46,820 bases of DNA from Myxococcota bacterium (GTDB lineage Bacteria; Myxococcota_A; UBA9160; UBA4427). This document shows positions 1-8,922 of this stretch, in pieces; within the stretch, counting starts at the first letter, position 1, and each line of letters starts with the position of its first letter. Made by a program: the position numbers and the translations under genes. The notes under the pieces were generated by a model. The model was not told where the DNA came from. It did no database searches and saw only the letters and a list, made by a program, of their open reading frames with translations. The stretch covers positions 27,790-74,609 of the forward strand of contig JAPYTP010000007.1 of the NCBI GenBank assembly GCA_029941885.1. Direction: 5' to 3'.

Positions 1-41
1 TTGACCGTGAACGGCGGAGTGTCTTTTTAGACCGCGCCATC

Positions 42-96
42 GCCGACCTCGCCGACCTCGCCGACCTCGCCGACCTCGCCGACCTCGCCGAACCTC
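42..96. repeat. 9-bp tandem repeat, about six units
   Basis: Five perfect copies of GCCGACCTC (42-86) are followed by a sixth copy with one inserted A (87-96). The array lies just downstream of the stop codon of the leftward DUF1214-like gene. The period is a multiple of three, but no gene can be supported across it. Bases 1-41 hold nothing recognisable. Confidence 0.9.
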
Positions 97-121
97 GCCG
101 TCGAATTCGACGTCAGCCTGC

Positions 122-1237
122 TCAGTCCTTCACGTCCGCGAGCTTCACGAGCTCGGTCTTCCACTCGTCGGGCCAACCACCGTCGGCGCTGACGATGCGC
201 CCAAGCATCCCCCCTTCGCTGTGGCCGAGGGTATTGAGCCAATTGGGATGACTCGGGCCCGGATCTTCGTGGGCGATCAAGATCTTGATCGAGCCATCAT
301 CGCCGTAGCGCGCCGTGAACTTGTTGACCGAGATATCGAAGAATCGATGCTCGAGCGATTCCATCCAGAAATTCGAGAGCTGAAGATTCCAGGTTGCACA
401 CTCCGGCATCCCTTCGATCGTGACCGCGAGGGCCTCGTCCGGAGCGAGTTCCCAATGGCTTTGGTAGTAGTGGATCGTCGGATCGCCCCCCGCGGCATGA
501 AGCATCGGTTGATCGTGCAGGGGCAGTGCGTTCAGCGTCGTCTCCTTGTACATCTGCGTCCACTTGAGTCCGATCCCGACGGTGGCTTCCAGGAACCCGA
601 GGGTCTGGCCGAACTGCTCCTCGAGCTTCATCGGATCGAGATTGTTGTTCGGACGCTCCGGATTCAGGCATTGGATCTCGAGCTCCGCTCGCCGCTCTTC
701 CTTGCGATTCCCAAAGGTCTGCCGAACGACCATGTTCGTCGAATCCTTCGTCATCGGCAGCCAATTGCCGGGTTGCTTTTCCTGACTCACCAGAATCTCG
801 AAGGTGCCATCGTCGTTGAAAGTCATCTGACTCGAATCGATTTCACCCGTACTCGCCATCGCGCCCGGACTACCGGCTCCCGCCTTGACCCCGATGCTGA
901 ACCACCGGACCGTGCCTCGATGGCCGGAGATCCGATAGTCGAAACGACTGTCGATCTTGCAATTCTCGTAGTAGTTGTCGGGATTGTCGTTCAGGATCTT
1001 CTTCGTATCGTCCGCGAGGCGATAGAACGCGGGATACTGGGTATCCGAGTAGTCGACCGCCTGCTCGAGACCCGCTCGAAGGATTCGCGTCAGGAATCGA
1101 TAGCCGAGGGCCTGGTTCTGAACGTCTTTCGGCGTCCCGTCCGAACGCACGAGGCCGCCTGCCGCTTTCAGCCGATCACAAAAGTCATCCCAGATACGCC
1201 CACTCAGGATTCGCTCTTCCGACTCGCTCAGACCCAT
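122..1237 (-). CDS. DUF1214-domain-like protein (paralogue 1 of 3)
   Basis: A 371-residue protein with no signal peptide. The N-terminal third is helical. A middle beta-rich part holds an IDSRFDYRISG-type stretch, and the C-terminal part holds the DUF1214-like signature: a predicted strand region (ATWNLQLSNFW), a DDGSIKILIAHEDPG stretch, then NWLNTLGHSEGGMLGR. Two more proteins of the same build are encoded at 35394-36569 and 41149-42330; all three share an ID-x(3-4)-Y-x-(I/V)-x-G segment and a DPG...NW(L/I)(N/D)T...(G/Q)H segment. The biochemical role of the family is unknown. GGAGAG lies upstream of the ATG. The gene diverges from the flavin dehydrogenase at 1405, which suggests shared control. 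Family assignment rests on motif memory, so the exact Pfam name is less certain than the paralogy. Confidence 0.8.
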   Translation of the reverse strand: MGLSESEERILSGRIWDDFCDRLKAAGGLVRSDGTPKDVQNQALGYRFLTRILRAGLEQAVDYSDTQYPAFYRLADDTKKILNDNPDNYYENCKIDSRFDYRISGHRGTVRWFSIGVKAGAGSPGAMASTGEIDSSQMTFNDDGTFEILVSQEKQPGNWLPMTKDSTNMVVRQTFGNRKEERRAELEIQCLNPERPNNNLDPMKLEEQFGQTLGFLEATVGIGLKWTQMYKETTLNALPLHDQPMLHAAGGDPTIHYYQSHWELAPDEALAVTIEGMPECATWNLQLSNFWMESLEHRFFDISVNKFTARYGDDGSIKILIAHEDPGPSHPNWLNTLGHSEGGMLGRIVSADGGWPDEWKTELVKLADVKD

Positions 1238-1261
1238 CTCGTCTCTCCCGTGAATCGATCA

Positions 1262-1273
1262 TGACTGCAGTCA
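1262..1273. promoter_or_regulatory. 12-bp perfect palindrome in divergent promoter region
   Basis: TGACTGCAGTCA is a perfect palindrome located 25 bp upstream of the DUF1214-like start and about 130 bp upstream of the flavoprotein start, in the 167-bp divergent region. It would suit a dimeric regulator. No regulator gene is adjacent, and no convincing -35/-10 pair was seen. Confidence 0.35.
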
Positions 1274-1404
1274 ACTTCGGCACCGCCCATTCGACGTGTG
1301 CCAGAGGCCCTCGACCCGCGCCATCCTACGCTAGCGTGCAGACCTTCAAAGTCACCGTCTCTCCGAGGGCCTGAAGGGCCCAATGACCGACTTCGAGGCC
1401 CCCA

Positions 1405-2886
1405 ATGAGCGAGTCCTACTCCACCAGCCGACCCTGCCCTCTGCGCAAGGTTCCCAGCTTTGACATCGAAGCCGACGTCCTGATCGTGGGCTTCGGGGCA
1501 GCCGGCGCCTCCGCCGCGATCGAAGCCGCCGATTCAGGCGCCACAGTGGCGATCTTCGAAGTCGCCTCGGGCAGTGGCGGGACGAGCGCGATGGCCGGCG
1601 GGGACATCTACCTCGGTGGGAACGGGGGCACCTCCGCGCAACGAGAGAACGGGTTCGAGGACAAGACCGAGGATTTCTTCCAATACATGATGATGGCCGG
1701 TGGACCCGACGCCGACGAAGAACGGGTGCGACTCTATGCAGAAGGCGCGCTCGATCATCACGAGTGGCTGAAAGCCCAGGGCGTCCCCTATCGCGACACC
1801 TATATCCCGGGCAAGCCGGTGATGCCTGGAACCGGCGATTGTCTGATCCTCTCGGGTAGCGAGTTTGCGTGGCCCTTCAAAGAAAAGGCAAAACCGTGCC
1901 CACGTGGCCACCTGCCCGAGGCGATCGGCGAGACCGGCGGCTTCTTCCTGCTCGATGCCCTGACCAAACGGGTACAAGCCCTCGGCGTCGATATCCATTT
2001 CGATTCCCGCGCCCTCTCACTCGTCACCGACGATGTCGGCCTCGTGTGTGGCCTGGTGGTCGTCGAGGGCGGACAAAAGAAATTCGCGCGCGCCCGCGGT
2101 GGGGTCGTGCTCTGTACCGGCGGGTTCGCACTCAACGAGGAGATGCTCCGACAATACGCGCCGCTCAGAAAACGCCTCGCCGACGATGGCTTGTCCGGGG
2201 GCTACGACGACGGCAGCGGCATCCGAATGGGCATGAGCGTGGGCGGCGCGGCGATCCACATGGACGAACTCTTCATGACGCTGCCTTTCTATCCACCGGA
2301 ATCTCACGTCAAGGGCATGCTCATCAACGACAAGGGATCGCGCTTCATCAACGAGGACGCCTACGCCGGGCGTGTGGCGCATTTCATCGCGAGCCAGATC
2401 GGAGATCAGTTCTACCTCCTGGTCGACGACGCAATCTTCGAGCAACCCTCCGAATACTCGCGGATCGAGATCGCGGCCGTCGGCGAGACCTGGGAAGAGG
2501 TCGAGACGGAACTCGGCATGACCCCGGGCACCCTGGTCGCGAGCGTGGAGGTCTACAACCGCCATGCCGCCAACGGCGAGGATCCCCTCTTCCACAAGGA
2601 TGCGAGTTGGATCAAGGCTCTCGACGAGCCTCCCTTCGCCGCTCTCGCCTGTCACCTGAAGGAGGCCTACTACCCCTTCTTTACGCTCGGGGGACTGAGC
2701 GTGCGACCCACCGGTGAAGTCCTGACCACGGAGGGTGGGGTCGTGCCCGGCCTCTACGCGGCCGGCCGAACGGCCTGTGGTCTTCCACGATGGGGCAAGG
2801 GATACAGCTCGGGAATGTCGCTGGGGGACTGCACGTTCTTTGGACGTACGGCCGGATTGTCTGCCGCAGGCCGCAGCTCCGACTAA
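1405..2886 (+). CDS. FAD-dependent dehydrogenase, 3-ketosteroid-delta-1-dehydrogenase / fumarate-reductase flavoprotein family
   Basis: A 493-residue soluble flavoprotein. The dinucleotide-binding motif VGFGAAG lies at residues 28-34, after a beta strand (ADVLI) and before an acidic residue ending the second strand (IFE). A GTSAMAGGDIYLGG segment typical of the family follows. The C-terminal FAD motif GLYAAGRTACG precedes GKGYSSGMSLGDCTFFGR, where a Tyr and Gly sit as in KstD active sites. Members desaturate ketosteroids or ketones or reduce enoyl acids; the substrate here cannot be read from sequence. No strong ribosome site precedes the ATG. The gene diverges from the DUF1214-like gene and its stop overlaps the stop of the convergent DUF2461 gene by 4 bp (2883-2886). 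Confidence 0.85.
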   Translation: MSESYSTSRPCPLRKVPSFDIEADVLIVGFGAAGASAAIEAADSGATVAIFEVASGSGGTSAMAGGDIYLGGNGGTSAQRENGFEDKTEDFFQYMMMAGGPDADEERVRLYAEGALDHHEWLKAQGVPYRDTYIPGKPVMPGTGDCLILSGSEFAWPFKEKAKPCPRGHLPEAIGETGGFFLLDALTKRVQALGVDIHFDSRALSLVTDDVGLVCGLVVVEGGQKKFARARGGVVLCTGGFALNEEMLRQYAPLRKRLADDGLSGGYDDGSGIRMGMSVGGAAIHMDELFMTLPFYPPESHVKGMLINDKGSRFINEDAYAGRVAHFIASQIGDQFYLLVDDAIFEQPSEYSRIEIAAVGETWEEVETELGMTPGTLVASVEVYNRHAANGEDPLFHKDASWIKALDEPPFAALACHLKEAYYPFFTLGGLSVRPTGEVLTTEGGVVPGLYAAGRTACGLPRWGKGYSSGMSLGDCTFFGRTAGLSAAGRSSD

Positions 2887-3482
2887 CCGATCTCCCGAAC
2901 GAGCCACCCGTTTAGTGGGAGCATCTTTTCCCAGTGCTTCACGCACCAGCCGGCGAAGGCGGCCGAGCCAAACTCCTTGGGCAGCGAAGAACGGTAGCTG
3001 CACGAAAGCGAGGAATGGCGCATTAGCCGAACGCGAAGCTCGGAATGCGATTCGACACCCTTGGGTTGTCTCTTATAGTGCTCGCCCTGCACTGACAGAC
3101 CAGCCTTCTCGACCTTCCCGACGAGCTTCTCGAGGGCTGCGCCCGATTTTGCATCGTCCACCCGCTCGCGGAAACGCGCCATCGAACCCTTCTCGAAGTC
3201 GTGCACGCCGACGCCCATTTCGATCCCGCCCGCACGAATCCTGAGAAACAAGGAGGAGATCGCCCGTTTGCGGTCCTCACCCTCCCAGAACATGAGATCG
3301 ATGTGATCCTTGTAGGGGGTCTTGTCCTTCGAAAAGCGGACATCGCGGTCCACTCGATAGCTCGACCCGTTGATCCGAGGCTCGGCACGGACACCCGGAG
3401 CGATCACCACGAGCTTATCGCCCAATCCCCGCAGAAATTTCGATGTGCCCGGACCGAACCCGGCGAATTTCGCCACACCCAC
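2883..3482 (-). CDS. DUF2461 (TIGR02453-like) protein, internally shortened
   Basis: About 199 residues from a GTG at 3482 that has GGAGGGAGG just upstream. A GTG two codons later (3476) is equally placed, and an ATG at 3614 would add residues unlike the family. The family hallmark RDVRFSKDKTPYKDH is intact, and the C-terminal end (RLMRHSSLS ... LPLNGWL) matches the usual tail. Between the first helix (FAGFGPGTSKFLRGLG) and the next strand (DKLVVIAP) the usual segment of roughly 25-30 residues around an N-N-x-x-W-(F/Y) motif is missing, so the protein may carry an in-frame deletion. Function of the family is unknown. It lies 170 bp after the stop of the 2-hydroxyacid dehydrogenase gene, on the same strand. 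Confidence 0.75.
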   Translation of the reverse strand: MGVAKFAGFGPGTSKFLRGLGDKLVVIAPGVRAEPRINGSSYRVDRDVRFSKDKTPYKDHIDLMFWEGEDRKRAISSLFLRIRAGGIEMGVGVHDFEKGSMARFRERVDDAKSGAALEKLVGKVEKAGLSVQGEHYKRQPKGVESHSELRVRLMRHSSLSCSYRSSLPKEFGSAAFAGWCVKHWEKMLPLNGWLVREIG

Positions 3483-3652
3483 ACCCTCCCTCCAACCGGC
3501 GACGGCCGGATCGAAACGCCTCGGGAGAATGTCTGCCACGGACGATGGGGCGAATAGTAGAGCCGGTCCACACTGTGGTCGTGCGGGTGAACCGAAATAC
3601 TCCTGGGATCGCAAATGGCTCCGCGAGCGAAACCCCGCCGTGGCCAGACGGG

Positions 3653-4636
3653 CTAGCCGGCGCGGTTGGTGACGTCGCGGCCGGCCTTCCAGCCAATGAT
3701 TCCGTCGATCAGGATTCGACCCATGCCGAGTCGTGCCTCGATCGTGGAGCTCCCGATATGGGGAACCATGAAGACATTCGGCAATCCGAAATATCGCGGA
3801 TCGACCCGGGGCTCTCCAGCGAAGACATCGAGCCCCGCCGCCCAGACATGACCGCTCTGCAGGGCTCCGATGAGCGCATCGTCGTCGACGACGTCTCCCC
3901 GGGCGATATTCACCAGGATCATCCCGGCCTTCGACTGGGACAAGAGTGCATCATCGACGATTCCCCGGGTCTCTTCGGTCGAAGGACACGCGAGGATCAA
4001 GACATCACTCTCACTGACCAATTCGCCGACGGTCGAGCGATAGCCGCCACCGACCGGGTGATCAGCCGGAAGCGGATGTCGATTGCAGTAGAGGATCTCC
4101 ATTCCAAGGGCTCGCGCACGCATCGCGATTCGCTCGCCGATATCCCCCAATCCGAGGATGCCGAGCGTTCGACCGGCGAGTTGAACGCCCACAAGTTGGG
4201 TCGGATTCCAGCCGGCCCACTCGCCCCCACGCAGGAGCTCTATACTCTCTGTCGCGCGCCGGGCGGCGCCCAACATGAGGAAGATCGCGTTCTCTGCCAC
4301 GGAGTCGGCGAGGACACCCGGCGTGTTGAAGACCGCCAGGCCACGCTCCTTCGCCGCCTCGAAGTCGATATGGTCCGTCCCGACCGAATAGGTCGCGAGT
4401 GCGCGAACGTCCGCCGGGAGGGAGCGGATCACGTCGCCTCCCATCGGAACGTCGAGGGAGAAGACGATGACGTCGAAGGCCTCACCGCGATCGCTCCGCT
4501 CGACCAGTTCGCCAACGGGATCGCCGCCCCGCGTAGCGAGGGTGACGTCGAATGCCGCGGCCAACTCGATCCGCACTTCATCGATGAACGTCGAGGCGAC
4601 GAAGACCGATAGGCGTTTACCTCGTCCTTCGCTCAC
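3653..4636 (-). CDS. D-isomer-specific 2-hydroxyacid dehydrogenase (glyoxylate/hydroxypyruvate reductase type)
   Basis: A 327-residue NAD(P)-dependent enzyme expected to interconvert 2-oxo acids and D-2-hydroxy acids in the cytosol. The Rossmann motif GLGDIG lies at residues 162-167. The catalytic triad of the family is visible: Arg246 in NIARGD, Glu275 in FAGEP, His293 in VPHIGSST. Length is normal for the family. The start is GTG, preceded by GGAGGATCC. It lies 33 bp after the end of the RND pump gene on the same strand and so may be read through from the efflux operon, although a functional link to efflux is not obvious. Substrate is undetermined. Confidence 0.9.
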   Translation of the reverse strand: MSEGRGKRLSVFVASTFIDEVRIELAAAFDVTLATRGGDPVGELVERSDRGEAFDVIVFSLDVPMGGDVIRSLPADVRALATYSVGTDHIDFEAAKERGLAVFNTPGVLADSVAENAIFLMLGAARRATESIELLRGGEWAGWNPTQLVGVQLAGRTLGILGLGDIGERIAMRARALGMEILYCNRHPLPADHPVGGGYRSTVGELVSESDVLILACPSTEETRGIVDDALLSQSKAGMILVNIARGDVVDDDALIGALQSGHVWAAGLDVFAGEPRVDPRYFGLPNVFMVPHIGSSTIEARLGMGRILIDGIIGWKAGRDVTNRAG

Positions 4637-4669
4637 GGATCCTCCGGGCCGATCATCAGGACTCGAACG

Positions 4670-7600
4670 CTACGCCAGCTGCTCGCCGTGCACCGCCCTG
4701 TCGTCCGTGCGCGAGAAGAATAGGCGAACGCGCTCGAGGCCGAGATAGAAGACCGGGACGATCAGGAGGGTCAGCAACATCGACGTGAACATGCCGGCCG
4801 CGGTCGCGACCGCCATCGGCGCCCTCGTCTCCGAGCCCGCGCCCAGCCCGATCGCAGTCGGCAAGACACCGAAAATCATCGATAGCGCGGTCATCAAGAC
4901 CGGACGCATCCGGACGGGCGCCGCCTTTCGCATCGCTTCTTCGGCCGAAAGCCCCTCTTCGCGCAGCTGATTCGCGTAGTCGACGAGCAGGATCGAGTTC
5001 TTCGTGACGAGCCCGATCAACAGCACGATTCCGATCATGCTGAATAGATTGAGGGTCATATCGAAGAGCCAGAGACCACCGAGTGCGCCAATCATCGAGA
5101 ATGGCAAAGCGGCCATCACGATCAACGGCTGAAGGAAGCTCTCGAACTGGGCCGCAAGAACCATGTAGATCACCAGCACCGCGAGCCCGAACATCAACAT
5201 GAACTGCTCGCCGGACTCGCGCATCGCCTCCGCGTTCCCGGTCAGCCGGAGTGACATCGTCGGCGGCAAGATTTCGGCCGCGATCCTTTGAGCGCGGACG
5301 ACCGCGTCGCCCAGGACCAATCCCTCGAGATTCGCCATCAATTCGACACTGCGCACACGATCCGTACGCGTGATCGAAGATGCGGTCGCGCTCTTCTCCA
5401 CTGTCACGACGTTTCGCAGGTCGACCAATTCGCCATTGCGGGCGCGCACCCAGAGATTGCCAATGTCCTCGAGACTGTCGCGATGCCCCTCCTCCATTCG
5501 GATTCGGACGTCATGCCTCTGTTCGCCCTCTCGGAAAGTCGCCACATCCAGTCCGCCGATCATCGCGTGCACGATCTCGGCGACCGTCGCCGCATCGATC
5601 CCGAGCGCGGCGGCCTTGTCGCGGTCCGGCACGACGAGGGCCTCGGGCAATCCGACCCGAAGGCTCTTTTCGAGGTCGACCATGCCGCCTTCCGCGGCAA
5701 GGCGCCCAAGCATCAGATCGGAATAGTGATCGAGCTCCTCGAGGCTCGCCGCTCCGACGATCTCGACCTGAAAGTCTCGACTGCTCGACGCCATCGGGTC
5801 GACGATCGCGAACTCCTGACCCGGAATCTTCGAAAATGCAATTCGGGCCGCTCGCATGATCTCATCCGCGCTTCGCCGACGCGTATCGAGCGCGTGCAGG
5901 CGGACGTTCATGAAGCCGTCGCTCGGGCCCCCGATATCCATGCTCGTGGGACCGATCGCCCCGAAAACCGAAGCGACCTCCTCCTGGGCCATCAGCCAGG
6001 ACTCGTTCTGTTCGAGAATCCTCAGGGTGCCCTCGAGCGACGTTCCGGGCGGAGTACGGAACTCGACGGAGATGAACCCCGAATCCGAGCTCGGGAAGAA
6101 TTCGCCCTTCAGCTGCGAGCCGGCCAGGACGGCGATCGCGATCGAAGCGATAGCGATGAGCGTGGTTCTGCCTCGATTAGCGAGGGTCCAGTCGAGCGTT
6201 CCGGCGTAAGCCTGTTCGAGTCCTCTGAACCACACTTCCAACCGGTCATAGAGGCCACCCGGCGCCCTCTGCTTCGGGCGCGGCATGCGCGACGCGAGCA
6301 TCGGCGCCAGGGTGAGCGCGACGATGAGGGAGATGATCACGGCGACCGCGACGGTAACGCCGAATTCGGTCAGGAAGCTGCCCATCTGCCCACTCGCGAA
6401 GGCGACAGGAAGGAACACCGCAGCGACCGAGAAGGTGGCCGCGATGGCTGCGAAGGCGATTTCGCGTGTGCCTTCGCGAGCGGCGGTGCGCGCCGACTTC
6501 CCGAGTTCCCGGTGGCGCTCGATATTTTCGAGCACGATGATCGCGTCGTCGATGACCACCCCGATCGCGAGGGTCAGCCCGAGTAGCGTCATCGTGTTGA
6601 GGGTGAAATCGAGGACCCAGATCATGCCGAACGTGGTGATCAACGAAAGAGGAATCGCCGCCGCCACGATCAGGGTCGGCCGCATTCGCCGCATGAAGAC
6701 GAACACCACCACGACGGCGAGCAGGCCGCCCATCCAGAGCGCCTCGATCGTCTCCTCGAAGGACTCGCGAATCGTTCGCGAATTGTCGATGAAGCCTTCC
6801 TGAGCGACAACCTCGATCCCGTCGGGTGTGCGCCCACGCACCATGTCCATGCGCCGATAGAACTCGTCGACGATGGCCACGGTATTCCCGTCCGACTGCT
6901 TCTTGACCGCGATCGCCAGACCCGGCTTCCCGTTCATGTGCGAAGCCTTGCGGATATCCTCGGAGCCGTCTTCGATGCGAGCGACGTCCTGTAGACGAAT
7001 CGGTGCCTCGCCCTCCCAGGACACGACCATCCGTGCGAGCTCGTCGACCGAGTGAAATTCCGCATCGGTTTTGAGGGCCCACTCGACGGACGGCCCCTCG
7101 ACGAAGCCCCCGGGCCGTTCGACGTGCTCGCGGCGCAGAGCCCCCAGAACGTCGCTGACCGAAAGGTCTCGGGCGCGAAGGGCATCGGGGTCGATCCAGA
7201 TCCGGATATTGCGCTCGAGATCGCCGTAGATCTCGGTCCCGGCTGCGCCCGGAATACTCTCGATCATCGGCTTGATATGTCGCTCGACGTACTCGGTCGT
7301 CTCCGTGATCGGGAGATCCGAGGTGATCGGCGCGTAGATGATCGGAAACATCGAGAAGTCGGCCTTCCCCAGAATGGGTGGGTCGATCTCCTTCGGCAGG
7401 TCGTTCATGGAGATGTTGATCTTGTCGCGCACGTCCTGCGCTGCGACATCGAGATCGTGTTCGAGCTCGAATTCCATCATGACCCGCGCCATACCGTGTG
7501 CGGATGTCGAATACGTGTGACGAACGCCTTCGATGGTGGCGAAGGCCTCCTCCAGGACGTCGACGACCTCGTCCTCCATAGTCGTCGGCGATGCACCTTC

Positions 7601-7753
7601 CATCGTGACGACGACGCCGACGTACGGAAACGTCATGTCGGGGTATTGGTCGATTCCGAGACGCAGGAAACCGAGGATCCCGAAAACGGCGAGTGCCAGC
7701 GTCATCATCCACGTGAGGACGGGCCGATCGATCGCTAGCTCCGATAAGCTCAA
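4670..7753 (-). CDS. RND efflux transporter, inner-membrane pump subunit (HAE1/AcrB-like)
   Basis: A 1027-residue proton-driven pump of the resistance-nodulation-division superfamily. TM1 lies at about residues 13-32. A large periplasmic porter loop follows, then a TM bundle beginning near 340. The TM4 proton-relay pair Asp402-Asp403 sits in IGVVIDDAIIVLENI, and a Lys in LVTKNSILLVDYANQL occupies the TM10 relay position. The second half repeats the layout, and the size is close to AcrB (about 1050). The start is TTG in a TTGA overlap with the stop of the adaptor gene, so the two are translationally coupled. No outer-membrane TolC-like gene is present in the window, so the channel must be encoded elsewhere. 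Substrates are unknown; hydrophobic catabolic substrates are a guess from context. Confidence 0.95.
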   Translation of the reverse strand: MSLSELAIDRPVLTWMMTLALAVFGILGFLRLGIDQYPDMTFPYVGVVVTMEGASPTTMEDEVVDVLEEAFATIEGVRHTYSTSAHGMARVMMEFELEHDLDVAAQDVRDKINISMNDLPKEIDPPILGKADFSMFPIIYAPITSDLPITETTEYVERHIKPMIESIPGAAGTEIYGDLERNIRIWIDPDALRARDLSVSDVLGALRREHVERPGGFVEGPSVEWALKTDAEFHSVDELARMVVSWEGEAPIRLQDVARIEDGSEDIRKASHMNGKPGLAIAVKKQSDGNTVAIVDEFYRRMDMVRGRTPDGIEVVAQEGFIDNSRTIRESFEETIEALWMGGLLAVVVVFVFMRRMRPTLIVAAAIPLSLITTFGMIWVLDFTLNTMTLLGLTLAIGVVIDDAIIVLENIERHRELGKSARTAAREGTREIAFAAIAATFSVAAVFLPVAFASGQMGSFLTEFGVTVAVAVIISLIVALTLAPMLASRMPRPKQRAPGGLYDRLEVWFRGLEQAYAGTLDWTLANRGRTTLIAIASIAIAVLAGSQLKGEFFPSSDSGFISVEFRTPPGTSLEGTLRILEQNESWLMAQEEVASVFGAIGPTSMDIGGPSDGFMNVRLHALDTRRRSADEIMRAARIAFSKIPGQEFAIVDPMASSSRDFQVEIVGAASLEELDHYSDLMLGRLAAEGGMVDLEKSLRVGLPEALVVPDRDKAAALGIDAATVAEIVHAMIGGLDVATFREGEQRHDVRIRMEEGHRDSLEDIGNLWVRARNGELVDLRNVVTVEKSATASSITRTDRVRSVELMANLEGLVLGDAVVRAQRIAAEILPPTMSLRLTGNAEAMRESGEQFMLMFGLAVLVIYMVLAAQFESFLQPLIVMAALPFSMIGALGGLWLFDMTLNLFSMIGIVLLIGLVTKNSILLVDYANQLREEGLSAEEAMRKAAPVRMRPVLMTALSMIFGVLPTAIGLGAGSETRAPMAVATAAGMFTSMLLTLLIVPVFYLGLERVRLFFSRTDDRAVHGEQLA

Positions 7754-8922
7754 GAGTCCTTCCCCCGCGTCGCGGTCCCTGCGGTTGTCATCGGCGGCAT
7801 CGCGATCTCTCGAACGACGACGACCATTCCGTCGGCCAGCCCGCCATGGCCGCGGCGAATGATCCGATCGCCCTCGTGCAGATCGCCGCGGACTTCCACC
7901 AGGTTATTCGCGGTCGCGCCCGTCTCCACGACGACACGCTCCACACGATCGCCTTCGATCACCCGGTATAGCGAGGCACCGCCGCTTCGCTGAAGAAGCG
8001 CCTCGGCGGGGACCATCATCACGTTCTCGCGTTGGGCGACACCGAGGTTCACCCGTGCGAAGAGCCCCGGTCGGAGCAGGGAATCCGTGTTGTCGATCCG
8101 TGCTTTGATCCGCAGTGTTCGCGTCGCCGGGTCGACGATGGGGGCGACGAACGTCACGACACCACCGAAGGTCCGGTTCGGGAAGGCGCCGACGGAGATT
8201 GCGACCCGCTGCCCCAATCGAACGCGTTCGGTGTCGAGTTCGGTCAGGCTGAAGATGGCGTCCAGCGGATCGAGAGAGACCAACTCGAAGAGCACGGTTC
8301 CCGGCTGGACGAATTCGCCGAGTTCGACCGAGCGTCGCGCGACGAGGCCCGCGAAGGGCGCCGCGACGCTCGAATCGCTGACCGCGCGCCGGCTCACCCC
8401 CACCGCAGCCTCTTCGGCCCGCACCTCGGATTGGGCCAGCGCGAGGGCGGTCTCGGCCTCTTCGAGCTGTTGGATGGAGGACACGCTCTGCGAGCGCAGC
8501 TCGCGAATCCGTGCGGCCTGGCTTTTTTCCTTGCGGAGGTTCGCGCGCGCCTGGGCCAATTTCGCCTCCGCCGCTGCCAGGTCGAGCTCGCGCCGCTCGG
8601 GATCGATCTTCAGAACCACCGCGGAGGCTGCCACCGCACCCCCCTCATCGATCGAGAGTTCCGTCACGCGACCCGCCACCTCCGCGGCAATCATCGTGTG
8701 AAAGCGGGCCTGCAGATCACCGCTGGCTCGAATTTCCTCGTTGAGGGTCACCGCCTCGATCCGAAACACGGTCACGGATGGCAGCAACTCCTCGACCTGC
8801 TGCTGCTCTTCGCCGCAGCCCGCGGCCGTGAGAAGAACGATCGACGCGAGCGCGACGGTGATCGAGTCGTTCGTGCGGCGGGCGGCAGCGCGGCTCGTGC
8901 GGGCAGAACATGAAACCGTCAT
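7750..8922 (-). CDS. RND periplasmic adaptor (membrane fusion protein), lipoprotein
   Basis: A 390-residue HlyD/AcrA-type adaptor that would bridge the RND pump to an outer-membrane channel. A lipoprotein signal is visible: a basic N-terminus, a hydrophobic stretch and the lipobox LTAAGC with Cys36. The lipoyl-like half motifs flank a coiled-coil hairpin (about residues 110-165, rich in Ala, Glu, Arg). The beta-barrel region follows (GEFVQPGTVLFELVSLDPLD and GQRVAISVGAFPN). The C-terminal membrane-proximal part ends with HEGDRIIRRGHGGLADGM. The start ATG overlaps the TetR stop (ATGA, 8919-8922) and the stop overlaps the pump start, giving a tight three-gene operon. Confidence 0.93.
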   Translation of the reverse strand: MTVSCSARTSRAAARRTNDSITVALASIVLLTAAGCGEEQQQVEELLPSVTVFRIEAVTLNEEIRASGDLQARFHTMIAAEVAGRVTELSIDEGGAVAASAVVLKIDPERRELDLAAAEAKLAQARANLRKEKSQAARIRELRSQSVSSIQQLEEAETALALAQSEVRAEEAAVGVSRRAVSDSSVAAPFAGLVARRSVELGEFVQPGTVLFELVSLDPLDAIFSLTELDTERVRLGQRVAISVGAFPNRTFGGVVTFVAPIVDPATRTLRIKARIDNTDSLLRPGLFARVNLGVAQRENVMMVPAEALLQRSGGASLYRVIEGDRVERVVVETGATANNLVEVRGDLHEGDRIIRRGHGGLADGMVVVVREIAMPPMTTAGTATRGKDS

